Of a DNA stretch of 64,000 nucleotides, positions 29,291 through 37,359 are shown in pieces. The notes under the pieces are model-generated. The model ran no database searches. It was not told the DNA's origin and worked only from the letters and a program-made list of their open reading frames with translations. The DNA comes from Nitrosomonadales bacterium (lineage in GTDB: Bacteria > Pseudomonadota > Gammaproteobacteria > Burkholderiales > Gallionellaceae), in the NCBI GenBank assembly GCA_016208015.1, contig JACQYW010000006.1, positions 55,280 through 119,279 on the forward strand, written 5' to 3'. A program made the translations under genes and the position numbers. Numbering within the stretch: the first letter of the stretch is position 1; the number at the start of each line of letters is the position of its first letter.

Positions 29291-30220
29291 GTGTTAGACA
29301 GGCTCTACTCAAGATTGCTGAAGTTAAACGCCAGCTTTGCCATGGCGATGATGTGCGTGCTGAGCACAGTTGATGCAGTTGCAGAAAGCAATTCCCCTCC
29401 GATTTCTTTAATCCCAAACGCAATACAACTTTTTCGCCCAATTGATGTGGCCGAAACGCCTTCAGACCTTTTTCAGGCGGAAGGAGTTCTTTGTGATTAC
29501 TTTGATGCACAACAATGCCGCAAAGACTTTTTGGAGGGGGGCGCGGCCTGGGCTGGGGATGTCAACAATGACGGGCAGAGCGAGCTTCTTGTGCGTTCTG
29601 CATATTTTGGCGGAACTGCTGGCTCGGCATATTTTATTTTTCAGAAGCGCGAAAATTATTGGGTAGTTTTATCTCCATCGGGATCCGGAGGCGTGCTTAC
29701 GATAACGGGATCATCCCAGTTCGGCATTTTGCCGATCATGCATGACAGTTATCACGACATTCGGATTGGCGTGGTCGGATGTTTTAAGTGGAATGGTAAA
29801 GCGTATGTACTCTATGAAGCAGATGATTGGCACAAGCTTCAATCATCCTGGTTCGATTCCTCTAAGCTTGAAGAAGCCGAACTCTTTTGGGCCATTCGCT
29901 ATCGGGGGATGCAACAAGCCACATTCAAACCCCAATGGTTTCCAAGTATTCCGGGCTGGAGTAGTAACGCCGAACTGGACGATCCTCAATTGGGGTTGCG
30001 GTGGTTAGCCACCTTTAAAGGGGGGGTCTACGCCGTTCAAAAAGACAAATCATTCTTATTGTTGCCAGCACCCGCTTATCGCGGGGCAGAAAAGCTCGAA
30101 ATACAGGGGGATTGGTTGGTGATTTATGCCTCGGTTCAGGTAGATCGTGAACGTAACAAATGGGAATTGCGGCCAGTCGCACGATACAACCGGCGTACTG
30201 GTGAATTGAATATGCCCTAG
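29291..30220 (+). CDS. Secreted protein of unknown function (cargo of the radA insert)
   Basis: A 309-residue protein starting with GTG at 29291; a later ATG at 29342 would leave a very short signal peptide. The N-terminus has a basic region followed by a hydrophobic stretch ending AVA, a likely signal peptide. A DVNNDGQSELLVRS segment looks like an FG-GAP/calcium-binding repeat strand. There is no further recognised domain. The gene is AT-rich relative to radA. The codons and location suggest acquisition. Confidence 0.6.
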   Translation: MLDRLYSRLLKLNASFAMAMMCVLSTVDAVAESNSPPISLIPNAIQLFRPIDVAETPSDLFQAEGVLCDYFDAQQCRKDFLEGGAAWAGDVNNDGQSELLVRSAYFGGTAGSAYFIFQKRENYWVVLSPSGSGGVLTITGSSQFGILPIMHDSYHDIRIGVVGCFKWNGKAYVLYEADDWHKLQSSWFDSSKLEEAELFWAIRYRGMQQATFKPQWFPSIPGWSSNAELDDPQLGLRWLATFKGGVYAVQKDKSFLLLPAPAYRGAEKLEIQGDWLVIYASVQVDRERNKWELRPVARYNRRTGELNMP

Positions 30221-30305
30221 CCCCCAATATTTTGGCGAGGCGAGGGAATGCGATCAAATAGCGTGCGGTCATGTTCTGCCCAATAAAGCGTGGAGAAAGA
30301 AATTT

Positions 30306-30884
30306 ATGAGAATTGCATGTGTACTTGGACTTCTACTGTGCCTCTTGTGTTCTGGCATGGCACTTGCGGAGCAGCCTGCATATGAGTACATGGGGCTGAA
30401 CATAGATATGAATTTTGAAGAGCTTCAGAAGCGTCATCCAAACACACCTTACCAAAAAACTGCTGAGACACATTCCAGCTATTTTTGGATTTCGGCTGCC
30501 GACGCTAAGAACGGTATCTATGCGATAAATTTACAGGAAGGGAAAGGGTATTGGCCTAAGAATCGGGCTGGCGTTACTCCGCAGCTTGTCGATTTCAAAT
30601 GGCTTAAGTTAAGTTTCGAGAAGCCGGATGCCTTACTAAAGACTAAGCCAAAAACTTGGGAGGATTCGCACTACTTCAGACTTCCAGAATGCGTACCGAT
30701 CCTGACATCGTTAATTAAGAGATATGGCGACCCTGTTGCTACAAACAGCGGTTGGGAAGAGCAAATTGAGTGGACAACTTACGGTTGGGAGTCGGGGGTG
30801 GAAACGATGAACCTTGCATGTGAGAGGTTACAAGGAAAGGGTATTTCTTTAGCGATGGAGTTGACGTTGTCCAAACCTAAATAA
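30306..30884 (+). CDS. Secreted protein of unknown function (cargo of the radA insert)
   Basis: A 192-residue protein with a clear signal peptide (MRIACVLGLLLCLLCSGMALA). The mature part is soluble, with Cys residues at two sites (RLPECVPIL and LACERLQG) that could form a disulfide. I do not recognise the family. GGAGAAAG precedes the ATG. It is AT-rich and lies between the other hypothetical gene and the radA fragment. Confidence 0.65.
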   Translation: MRIACVLGLLLCLLCSGMALAEQPAYEYMGLNIDMNFEELQKRHPNTPYQKTAETHSSYFWISAADAKNGIYAINLQEGKGYWPKNRAGVTPQLVDFKWLKLSFEKPDALLKTKPKTWEDSHYFRLPECVPILTSLIKRYGDPVATNSGWEEQIEWTTYGWESGVETMNLACERLQGKGISLAMELTLSKPK

Positions 30885-30960
30885 CGCGCAGCAGGTGCCG
30901 GAATCGAATTATATTCGTGCTTCCTATGAAATTCATCACTGCCCTGTGCGATCCCGCGCA

Positions 30961-30974
30961 TTCGGTGAAGTCGG
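30961..30974 (+). repeat. Putative attR core
   Basis: Fourteen bases identical to 29050-29063. Upstream sequence (to 30960) has no relation to radA, while downstream the radA reading frame continues to its stop. Confidence 0.55.
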
Positions 30975-31149
30975 TCTTGCCGGTGAAGTACGCCCGGTGC
31001 AGCGCGGCCAGGAGCGCCTGAAAGAAGCCGCCAAGCTGGGCTTCACCCACGCCATCATCCCCAAAGCCAACGCGCCCAAGCACAAGATCGAGGGTATGGA
31101 GATCATCGCGGTGGAACGGGTGGATGAGGCGGTGGAGAAGATGCGCTAG
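30961..31149 (+). pseudogene. radA 3' fragment
   Basis: Codes for the last 62 residues of RadA (from FGEVGLAGEV to the stop) and has no start or upstream part. Compared with radA 29050-29238 it has 21 nucleotide differences but only two amino-acid changes (Asp to Glu, Val to Ile), so it is a diverged orthologous copy that was under selection until recently. It is probably the original chromosomal 3' end displaced by the insert. Confidence 0.85.
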
Positions 31150-31340
31150 ACCAACCACCTCCTTGGTCGCGACTGACCTGCGCGGGGTATGTCACACAAC
31201 CCTTTGTTCAACAGGGAAAATTGATCAATCATCCTTGTGGTAAAGTGGCATCGGCTGGTTTCATTTTGGCGGGTACCGGATGTTGCTACATGACACTGTA
31301 TCGTTGCGGGAGACTGGCTGGCTGTATTTTTCGACAGGTC

Positions 31341-32996
31341 ATGAATAAATACGAAGCGAATTCTCAGCAAGAAACCCGGCGCGATTCTGTCGTCCGGTTG
31401 GCGCTGCTTGTCCTGATGGCTTTCATTGTATTCATCGCTTCAGCCCAGGCTGCGCAGCCGGTGCGGATCGGCGTACTGGCGTTCCGTCCCAAGCCGAACA
31501 CGCTGGCGCAATGGCAGCCGCTGGCAGGCGTCTTCAAGCAGGCCATGCCAGGGCGCGAGTTCGTGATCGATGCGCTCACCCTTGCGGAAATGGAAAAGGC
31601 CGTTGCCGAGCGGCAACTGGATTTCGTGCTGACCAATCCCGGCCACTACGTTCTCCTGAACAAACGCTTTGGTTTGACCTCACCCATCGCAACGCTGGTC
31701 GTCGATGAAAGCGGCCACCTGGCCCGTGCTTTTGGCGGCGTCATCTTCACTCGTGTCGACATGGCAAAGATCGACTCGCTGGCCTCGCTGCGGGGCAAGA
31801 AGATCGCCGTCGTGGGTACCGATTCATTGGGCGCATACCAGATGCAGGCGTATGAGCTGAAGCGGGAAGGGATACGGCTGCCGCAGGAGGCAAAACTGAT
31901 GGTCACCGGGCAACCCCAGGATAAAGTAGTCGAGGCGGTGCTTGACGGTCGGGCCGACGCCGGGTTCGTGCGCACGGGCATATTGGAAGCGCTGGCACGC
32001 GAAGGCAAGCTGGATGCGGGCAAACTCAAAGTTCTGAACAGCCAGAATCCGCCGGGGTTCCCGGTGCAAGTCTCGACCCGTCTGTATCCGGAATGGCCGT
32101 TCGCTGCACTGCCGCATGTCGATGAACACCTTGCCCAGCATGTCGCTGCATCGCTGTTCCTGCTGGATGATCATTCAGCCGCTGCGAAGGTCATGAAGAT
32201 CCATGGCTTCGTCATTCCCGGCGACTACTCGTCCGTGGCCGATGTGCTGCGCGAGTTGCGCGCACCGCCATTCGAAGAGACGCCGCTGTTCACCCTTGAA
32301 GACGTGGTGATCCAGTATCGCGGGCAGATACTGGCCGCGTTGTTTGCCGGCGGTCTGGTCATGTTCCTGATGCTGCGCCTGATGTGGACCAAGCGCAAAC
32401 TGAATGAAGAGCATCGCCTGGTCCTGCGCCAGCAACAGCAGATGCAGCACATGGCCTTTTACGACATGCTCACCATGCTGCCGAACCGCCGGCTGCTGCA
32501 TGACCGGTTGGCGCAGACTGTTGCAGCCAGCAGACGCAACAAACGCTACTCCGCGCTGATGTTCCTCGATCTGGATAACTTCAAACCACTCAATGACGTT
32601 CATGGTCACGAGGTTGGCGATCTGCTGCTGGTCGAGGCGGCGCGGCGCCTGAAAAGCTGTGTGCGCGAAGTGGATACCGTGGCACGCCTGGGCGGCGATG
32701 AGTTCGTCGTGCTTCTTTCCGAGTTGGGCGCGCGCGAGGATGAGTCGGTCGTGCAGGCCCGTATCGTCGCCGAGAAGATCCGTGCCGCCCTGTCGAATGC
32801 CTACCGGTTGACGATCGTGCATGATGAATCACCGGGGACGCTCGTCGAGCATCATTGCAGCGCCAGTATCGGTGTGACCCTGTTCATGGATCATGACGGT
32901 CGTCCGGAAGAGATCATCAAAAAGGCGGATGCGGCGATGTACCAGGCAAAGGATATGGGTCGAAACCGCATCCATTTCAGCAACGGGACGGGTTGA
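31341..32996 (+). CDS. PhnD-type binding protein fused to GGDEF diguanylate cyclase
   Basis: A 551-residue protein: N-terminal signal/anchor helix (~18-40), periplasmic phosphonate/phosphite-type solute-binding domain (~40-310, with RIGVLAFRPKP and DFVLTNPGHYVLL), membrane helix (GQILAALFAGGLVMFLML) and a GGDEF domain. The active site GGDEF is at 451-455, and an RxxD inhibitory site (REVD) lies 5 residues upstream of it. It probably makes cyclic di-GMP in response to a periplasmic ligand. The ATG at 31341 is chosen; an upstream frame to 31221 looks unlikely. Confidence 0.9.
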   Translation: MNKYEANSQQETRRDSVVRLALLVLMAFIVFIASAQAAQPVRIGVLAFRPKPNTLAQWQPLAGVFKQAMPGREFVIDALTLAEMEKAVAERQLDFVLTNPGHYVLLNKRFGLTSPIATLVVDESGHLARAFGGVIFTRVDMAKIDSLASLRGKKIAVVGTDSLGAYQMQAYELKREGIRLPQEAKLMVTGQPQDKVVEAVLDGRADAGFVRTGILEALAREGKLDAGKLKVLNSQNPPGFPVQVSTRLYPEWPFAALPHVDEHLAQHVAASLFLLDDHSAAAKVMKIHGFVIPGDYSSVADVLRELRAPPFEETPLFTLEDVVIQYRGQILAALFAGGLVMFLMLRLMWTKRKLNEEHRLVLRQQQQMQHMAFYDMLTMLPNRRLLHDRLAQTVAASRRNKRYSALMFLDLDNFKPLNDVHGHEVGDLLLVEAARRLKSCVREVDTVARLGGDEFVVLLSELGAREDESVVQARIVAEKIRAALSNAYRLTIVHDESPGTLVEHHCSASIGVTLFMDHDGRPEEIIKKADAAMYQAKDMGRNRIHFSNGTG

Positions 32997-33062
32997 GTAC
33001 GCGGCATTCGGCACGCCGGGAAGCCATTCAGACAACGACCGTTCCAACCCCATTTCATATCC

Positions 33063-34016
33063 ATGAACTCACACAACGACTCCCGCTGGACGCATCATCA
33101 CCTATTCAACGCGGGCAATCCCGCTGCCGAGCGCGGCACGCGCGCCGTGATGTGGATCACCGCCACCATGATGGTGGTGGAGATAGTGGCCGGGTGGTGG
33201 TTCAACTCGATGGCGCTGCTGGCGGACGGCTGGCACATGAGTTCGCATGCCTTCGCCATCGGGCTGAGCGCCTTTGCCTATGGCGCTGCCCGACGCTATG
33301 CGCAGGACCCGCGCTTCGCCTTCGGCACCTGGAAGATCGAGATCCTGGGCGGCTTCGCCAGTGCCATCTTTCTGCTCGGCGTTGCCGCCATGATGGTGTT
33401 CAGTTCGGTCGAGCGCCTGTTCCAGCCGCAGACGATCCATTTTCAGGAAGCGATCTTTGTTGCCGTGATCGGTTTGCTGGTCAATGTCATCAGTGCCGTG
33501 ATCCTCAACAAGGCCCAAGGCGGGCATCACCACCACGAGCATGCCGGGCACGATCATCATCACCACGATCATCGTCACCAGCATGACCTGAACCTCAAGT
33601 CGGCCTACCTGCATGTCATCGCCGATGCGGCGACTTCGGTGCTGGCCATCGTCGCGCTGGCGGGCGGCCTGTTCTACGGCTGGTCCTGGCTGGACCCGGT
33701 GATGGGCATCGTCGGCGCGATACTGGTGGCGGTCTGGGCGAAAGGGCTGCTGTTCGATACCGGCAAGGTGCTGCTCGACCGCGAGATGGATCATCCCATC
33801 GTCGACGAGATACGCGAAGTCATCGAGATACCCGCGCATCCCGATGACACGAGGATCGTCGACCTGCATGTCTGGCGTGTCGGTGCGGAGGCTTATGCCT
33901 GCGCGATCAGCATCGTGACGCGCAGCGAGACACTGACACCCGAGCAAGTGCGCGATCAGTTACGCCAGCACGATGAGATCGTGCATACGACGATAGAGAT
34001 ACACCGTTATGGATGA
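33063..34016 (+). CDS. Cation diffusion facilitator, DmeF-like
   Basis: A 317-residue CDF efflux protein with six membrane helices, HMSSHAF metal-site residues in helix 2 and a long His-rich loop after helix 4 (GHHHHEHAGHDHHHHDHRHQHD region). The loop and length fit DmeF-type Co/Ni/Zn exporters. It would move divalent metals from cytoplasm to periplasm by proton antiport. It is 66 nt after the GGDEF gene and is followed by a small conserved gene, 32 nt on. Confidence 0.85.
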   Translation: MNSHNDSRWTHHHLFNAGNPAAERGTRAVMWITATMMVVEIVAGWWFNSMALLADGWHMSSHAFAIGLSAFAYGAARRYAQDPRFAFGTWKIEILGGFASAIFLLGVAAMMVFSSVERLFQPQTIHFQEAIFVAVIGLLVNVISAVILNKAQGGHHHHEHAGHDHHHHDHRHQHDLNLKSAYLHVIADAATSVLAIVALAGGLFYGWSWLDPVMGIVGAILVAVWAKGLLFDTGKVLLDREMDHPIVDEIREVIEIPAHPDDTRIVDLHVWRVGAEAYACAISIVTRSETLTPEQVRDQLRQHDEIVHTTIEIHRYG

Positions 34017-34048
34017 GTGTGTATCGATGAGGTTTTTCGGGAGGGGCC

Positions 34049-34309
34049 ATGCATAAACTGAAAAATGAAGCCGCCTTGTTCAAGGAAGCGTTCCTGGCCG
34101 GGGTGAAATATGCCGAGGGGCGCGGTGTCGTCGAGTTCGAGCCGAAAGATTCGGCGAGCGAGAAATTGTTGTACATCTACCGACTACTGGTTCACGACAA
34201 GGTCATCGTGCCCTTGCCCGAGGATCAAGTTGCCGAAAAGACGATGCGGCACAAACTGGCGATCTGGTATTCGAAGCAACTGCCTGCGGACCATCCGCTT
34301 TTGAAGTAG
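34049..34309 (+). CDS. Small conserved protein (DUF5062-like)
   Basis: An 86-residue soluble protein with an excellent GGGAGGGG site before its ATG. Its closing segment RHKLAIWYSKQLPADHPLLK and the segment LLYIYRLLVHDKVI resemble DUF5062 proteins; the function is unknown. It is probably cotranscribed with the CDF exporter gene. Confidence 0.65.
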   Translation: MHKLKNEAALFKEAFLAGVKYAEGRGVVEFEPKDSASEKLLYIYRLLVHDKVIVPLPEDQVAEKTMRHKLAIWYSKQLPADHPLLK

Positions 34310-34317
34310 GAATATGG

Positions 34318-34353
34318 TGTTGGGTGGACACGCTTTTTTGTGCCCACCCTACA
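34318..34353. terminator. Bidirectional terminator hairpin
   Basis: A 14-bp stem with two mismatches (34318-34331 with 34340-34353) and an 8-nt loop that is mostly T. It lies between the convergent DUF5062-like and CDF genes, overlapping the last codon of the latter. Its TGCCCACCCTA arm is shared with the hairpin at 22219. Confidence 0.6.
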
Positions 34354-34963
34354 AAGAGCGAAGTTCCCGGATCGATTCGTGCAGCACATGCATTGCCGAG
34401 CGCAGGAAGAGGGCGGCCAATGCCAGGCCGACCACGATGTCAGGCCAGCCGGAATGGGTGATCCACACACCTGCAGCGGCGAACAGCACCGAGATGTTCG
34501 CGATGATGTCGTTGCGCGAGCACAGCCAGACCGAACTCATGTTGATGTCGTCGGCGCGGTGGCGCCAGAGCAGCCAGAAGCAGATGCCGTTCGCGGTCAG
34601 CGCCAGCAAGCCGATCATGCCGATGGTCTCGAATACGGGAAGTTGCGGATAGACGATGCGGTAGATCGCCTGGCCCAGCACAAAAAGCCCGAAGCCTGCC
34701 ATGATGATGCCCTTGAACAGCGCCGCCCGTGCTTTCATGCGCGCGCCGCGTGCCACCACATACAGGCTGAAGCCGTACACCAGCGCATCACCTAGCATAT
34801 CCAGCGAATCCGCCACCAACGAGACCGAGTGCCCGATCAACCCCGCCGTGAGTTCGACGACGAACATCACGGCATTGATCGCCAGCACGATCTTGAGCGT
34901 CGAGCTTTGTCGGCCGCGCAGCGCGTCGATCTCGCATGCCTTGTCGTTGCAACAATCAGCCAT
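34349..34963 (-). CDS. Short CDF-type cation transporter
   Basis: A 204-residue membrane protein with six helices. The start MADCCNDKACEID carries three cysteines that could bind metal, and helices 2 and 5 have the CDF acidic/histidine sites (VADSLDMLGDALVYG and CSRNDIIANISVL). The usual C-terminal cytoplasmic domain of CDF exporters is missing. Such short forms are known from the family but their substrate is not certain. It converges on the DUF5062-like gene. Confidence 0.8.
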   Translation of the reverse strand: MADCCNDKACEIDALRGRQSSTLKIVLAINAVMFVVELTAGLIGHSVSLVADSLDMLGDALVYGFSLYVVARGARMKARAALFKGIIMAGFGLFVLGQAIYRIVYPQLPVFETIGMIGLLALTANGICFWLLWRHRADDINMSSVWLCSRNDIIANISVLFAAAGVWITHSGWPDIVVGLALAALFLRSAMHVLHESIRELRSL

Positions 34964-35065
34964 TGATTAACTCCGGTGAATAAGCAGGTCTTTGACACCA
35001 GCGGATATTGCAGCCTTTTCCAATGATAACTCTTCCGGCTTTTTCATCGAGATGGATCGACGGAG

Positions 35066-36247
35066 TCATGCGGGGCTTTCCAGCAGCCGCAAGCGCCGCT
35101 CGATGCCCAGCGTCAACAGCAGTGCAACAACCAGCAAAGGCACTACCGCCAGATTCAGTGCGGTCCAGCCGAAACGATCATAGAACCATCCGGCAGAGAG
35201 GGTGGAGGCGGCGGCCAGGCCGAAGATCGCGGATTCGTTGATCCCCTGGACCTTCAATTGCTCGGATGGGCGATACGTTTGGGTGAGCAGCGTCGTGCCG
35301 CCGATGAAAGCGAAGTTCCATCCCACGCCCAGCAGGATCAACGCCGACAGAAAATGCAGGAACTCGATCCCGAGCAGGCTGACGACGACATGGCACAGCA
35401 GCAGCATGAAACCGACCTGCATGATTCGCGGCGCGCCGTGACGCTTGATCAGCGAACCGGTGAAGAAAGAGGGCGCGAACATGCCGACGACATGCCACTG
35501 GATGACCGGCGTGATGTTGGTCCCCGGCAGGCCGCAGCCCAGTATCGCCAGCGGCGTGGCCGTCATCACCATGATCATCACGGCATAACCGATTGCTGCC
35601 CCCAGAATGGATACCTGCAATGTGGGTTGGGCGAGTATCTCGCGCAAAGGGCGCGGGGCGACGGAGTGGGTGACGGCGACGGGTTTGAGTCGGACTTGTG
35701 AAAGTATGGCGAGTGCGAGCAGGCTGAGCGCGCCCTGCGCCAGATAGGAGCCGACGAACAGACTGCCGATCACCCAGTCGCGGCCCCATTGGCCCAGTTG
35801 CGGGCCGAGGAACGCGGCGACGATGCCGCCCGCGACGACCCAGGCGATGGCCCGGCTGGTATGGCTTGCCTCGGTGGCCTCCACGGCGGCGAAGCGGTAG
35901 TAGCTGGCGAAGCCCTGATAGCTGCCCAGCAGCAGGTGTCCGGCGACGAACAGCGCGAACGATTTCTGCTGCAGCGCAAACGCGCACAGCAGGCTGCCTG
36001 CCAGACCCAGCGCAGCGCCGGTCAGGAAGCCGGTGCGACGGCCAAAGCGGCGCATCAGCATGGATGCCGGCAACGAGGCGATCGCCGTGCCGATCACCAT
36101 CACGGCAATCGGCAAGGTGGCGAGGCCTTTATCCGGCGCCAACACGCCGCCGAGAACGGCGCCAAGCGCCATCGACATCACGATGGCAGAGAGCATCAGG
36201 GCCTGGCTGAGGGCCAGAAGCAGAACGTTACGACGACCGATGAACAT
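35066..36247 (-). CDS. MFS transporter
   Basis: A 393-residue protein with about 12 membrane helices and the loop MLMRRFGRRTGFLTG after helix 2 (MFS motif A-like). The substrate is unknown. It is the last gene of the leftward sulfur operon, 58 nt after the SHOCT gene, so its inclusion in the operon is likely but not certain. Confidence 0.85.
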   Translation of the reverse strand: MFIGRRNVLLLALSQALMLSAIVMSMALGAVLGGVLAPDKGLATLPIAVMVIGTAIASLPASMLMRRFGRRTGFLTGAALGLAGSLLCAFALQQKSFALFVAGHLLLGSYQGFASYYRFAAVEATEASHTSRAIAWVVAGGIVAAFLGPQLGQWGRDWVIGSLFVGSYLAQGALSLLALAILSQVRLKPVAVTHSVAPRPLREILAQPTLQVSILGAAIGYAVMIMVMTATPLAILGCGLPGTNITPVIQWHVVGMFAPSFFTGSLIKRHGAPRIMQVGFMLLLCHVVVSLLGIEFLHFLSALILLGVGWNFAFIGGTTLLTQTYRPSEQLKVQGINESAIFGLAAASTLSAGWFYDRFGWTALNLAVVPLLVVALLLTLGIERRLRLLESPA

Positions 36248-36305
36248 GTTTTTTTCCTGTCCGCTGTTTGGGTTATTTAATCAAGTTTGCCCGACGTTTT
36301 TGTAT

Positions 36306-36542
36306 TCACGTTTCCAGGTCGCGTTTTTTCTGCTCGAACTCGTCGTGGTCGATCTCGCCGCGTGCATAGCGCTCCTGCAATATTTCCAAAGGCGATTTGC
36401 CGTGCGGTTTACCCTTGGGAGACTTGTGCACCATCGGCCAGCGGAACAGTGCGGCGATCCCCACAATGACCAGCCCCCAGAACAACAACATGAACAAGAA
36501 ACCGAAACCCATTCCCCCGGAACTCCCCCAGTCGTTCATCAT
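36306..36542 (-). CDS. SHOCT-domain small membrane protein
   Basis: A 78-residue protein: one membrane helix (GFLFMLLFWGLVIVGIAALF) followed by a C-terminal SHOCT motif (SPLEILQERYARGEIDHDEF). Such proteins usually act as oligomerising adaptors of unknown role. The AAGGAGG site is perfect. It follows the amidotransferase-like gene by 19 nt. Confidence 0.88.
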   Translation of the reverse strand: MMNDWGSSGGMGFGFLFMLLFWGLVIVGIAALFRWPMVHKSPKGKPHGKSPLEILQERYARGEIDHDEFEQKKRDLET

Positions 36543-36561
36543 GTCATACCTCCTTGGCGAT

Positions 36562-37350
36562 TCATGGTTGAAGTCGCTCCGGATCGGGATGAAGCATCGG
36601 CTGCGTCATTAACCGTCCGGTCAATTTGCCGGAGCGGTAAACACGCAATTCACCCGCTTCGAAAGCAGTCCACTTTCCGTTCTTTTCCAGAGGTTCGGTC
36701 GCAACCAGAACGCTGTTGAGCGGTGTACCGTCGGTCAGTCCCGATCCTGTGCGTTCCAGATAATGCAGCCGGTCATGCCCGTAGGCGATCAGGTGTTCCC
36801 CGTCCGACATCAGGAAATTGAACTTTCCGAGCGAGGCGACCAGGCCGCTCCCCAGCGCCAGATTCTCGAACCAGGAGGAGGGGGCGGCGCTGGGCAGGCC
36901 GTGAAAATGTTGCGCGATATGACCGAGCAGATGGCAGAAGGCATATTCGGAGTCCGTCCTGCCCGTGGGGCAGCAGACCGGGTTGCTGCTGGACAATTCG
37001 ATATCCACGATGTCCGGCACCATGCCGTTGTGGGCGAACACCCATTCCTTGCCGCAGCACACCCGTTGAAACGGGTGGGTGTTGCTCATGTTGATGTCGG
37101 GAGGAAAGCTCGCCTTGCGAACATGCGCGATGACCAGGCTTGAACGGGTGCTACTGCACAGTTGCGCGAACAGCGTGCTCTGGTGTGCCGGTATCGGCTC
37201 CTTGGCAATACGGAACGTGCCGTGTTCTTGCCAAGCGAGTCCCCAGCCATCGGGGTTGTCCGCCGCCCGGCCGCCGCGCAGACGAAACTCATTGAGTTCC
37301 TTGCTGATAACGACTGGGTAGTCGGACGATATTCCAAACAGCTCGCACAT
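36562..37350 (-). CDS. Class II glutamine amidotransferase-like protein
   Basis: A 262-residue Ntn hydrolase. The N-terminal MCELFGISSDYP has the catalytic Cys2, exposed after Met removal, and RLRGGRAADNPDGWGLAW is the conserved substrate-binding block of the YafJ-type group. It probably hydrolyses glutamine or a related amide, but no partner synthase is adjacent. It starts 9 nt after the SQR-like gene, inside the sulfur operon. Confidence 0.85.
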   Translation of the reverse strand: MCELFGISSDYPVVISKELNEFRLRGGRAADNPDGWGLAWQEHGTFRIAKEPIPAHQSTLFAQLCSSTRSSLVIAHVRKASFPPDINMSNTHPFQRVCCGKEWVFAHNGMVPDIVDIELSSSNPVCCPTGRTDSEYAFCHLLGHIAQHFHGLPSAAPSSWFENLALGSGLVASLGKFNFLMSDGEHLIAYGHDRLHYLERTGSGLTDGTPLNSVLVATEPLEKNGKWTAFEAGELRVYRSGKLTGRLMTQPMLHPDPERLQP

Positions 37351-37359
37351 TGGTCGGCC

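Larger units (their letters stand above)
29050..30974. mobile_element. Small AT-richer insert flanked by duplicated radA 3' ends (integrated element remnant)
   Basis: About 1.9 kb lies between two direct repeats of the radA 3' end. Inside are only two secreted hypothetical genes with lower GC content than the surroundings. The layout, in which a gene is restored by an incoming near-identical 3' end while the old 3' end is left as a fragment downstream, is that of site-specific integration into a gene's 3' end. No integrase is visible, so the element is either decayed, mobilised in trans, or the insert came by a single homologous crossover with a circular DNA. Confidence 0.6.

Noticed and set aside
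30895..31149. Small gene encoding an 84-residue protein
   Set aside because: Its C-terminal 62 residues are the RadA tail and the rest lacks a ribosome site, so I treat it as a radA fragment.
31149..31168. Six-bp stem GACCAA/TTGGTC behind the radA fragment as a terminator
   Set aside because: The stem is short, the loop is 8 nt and there is no T-run.
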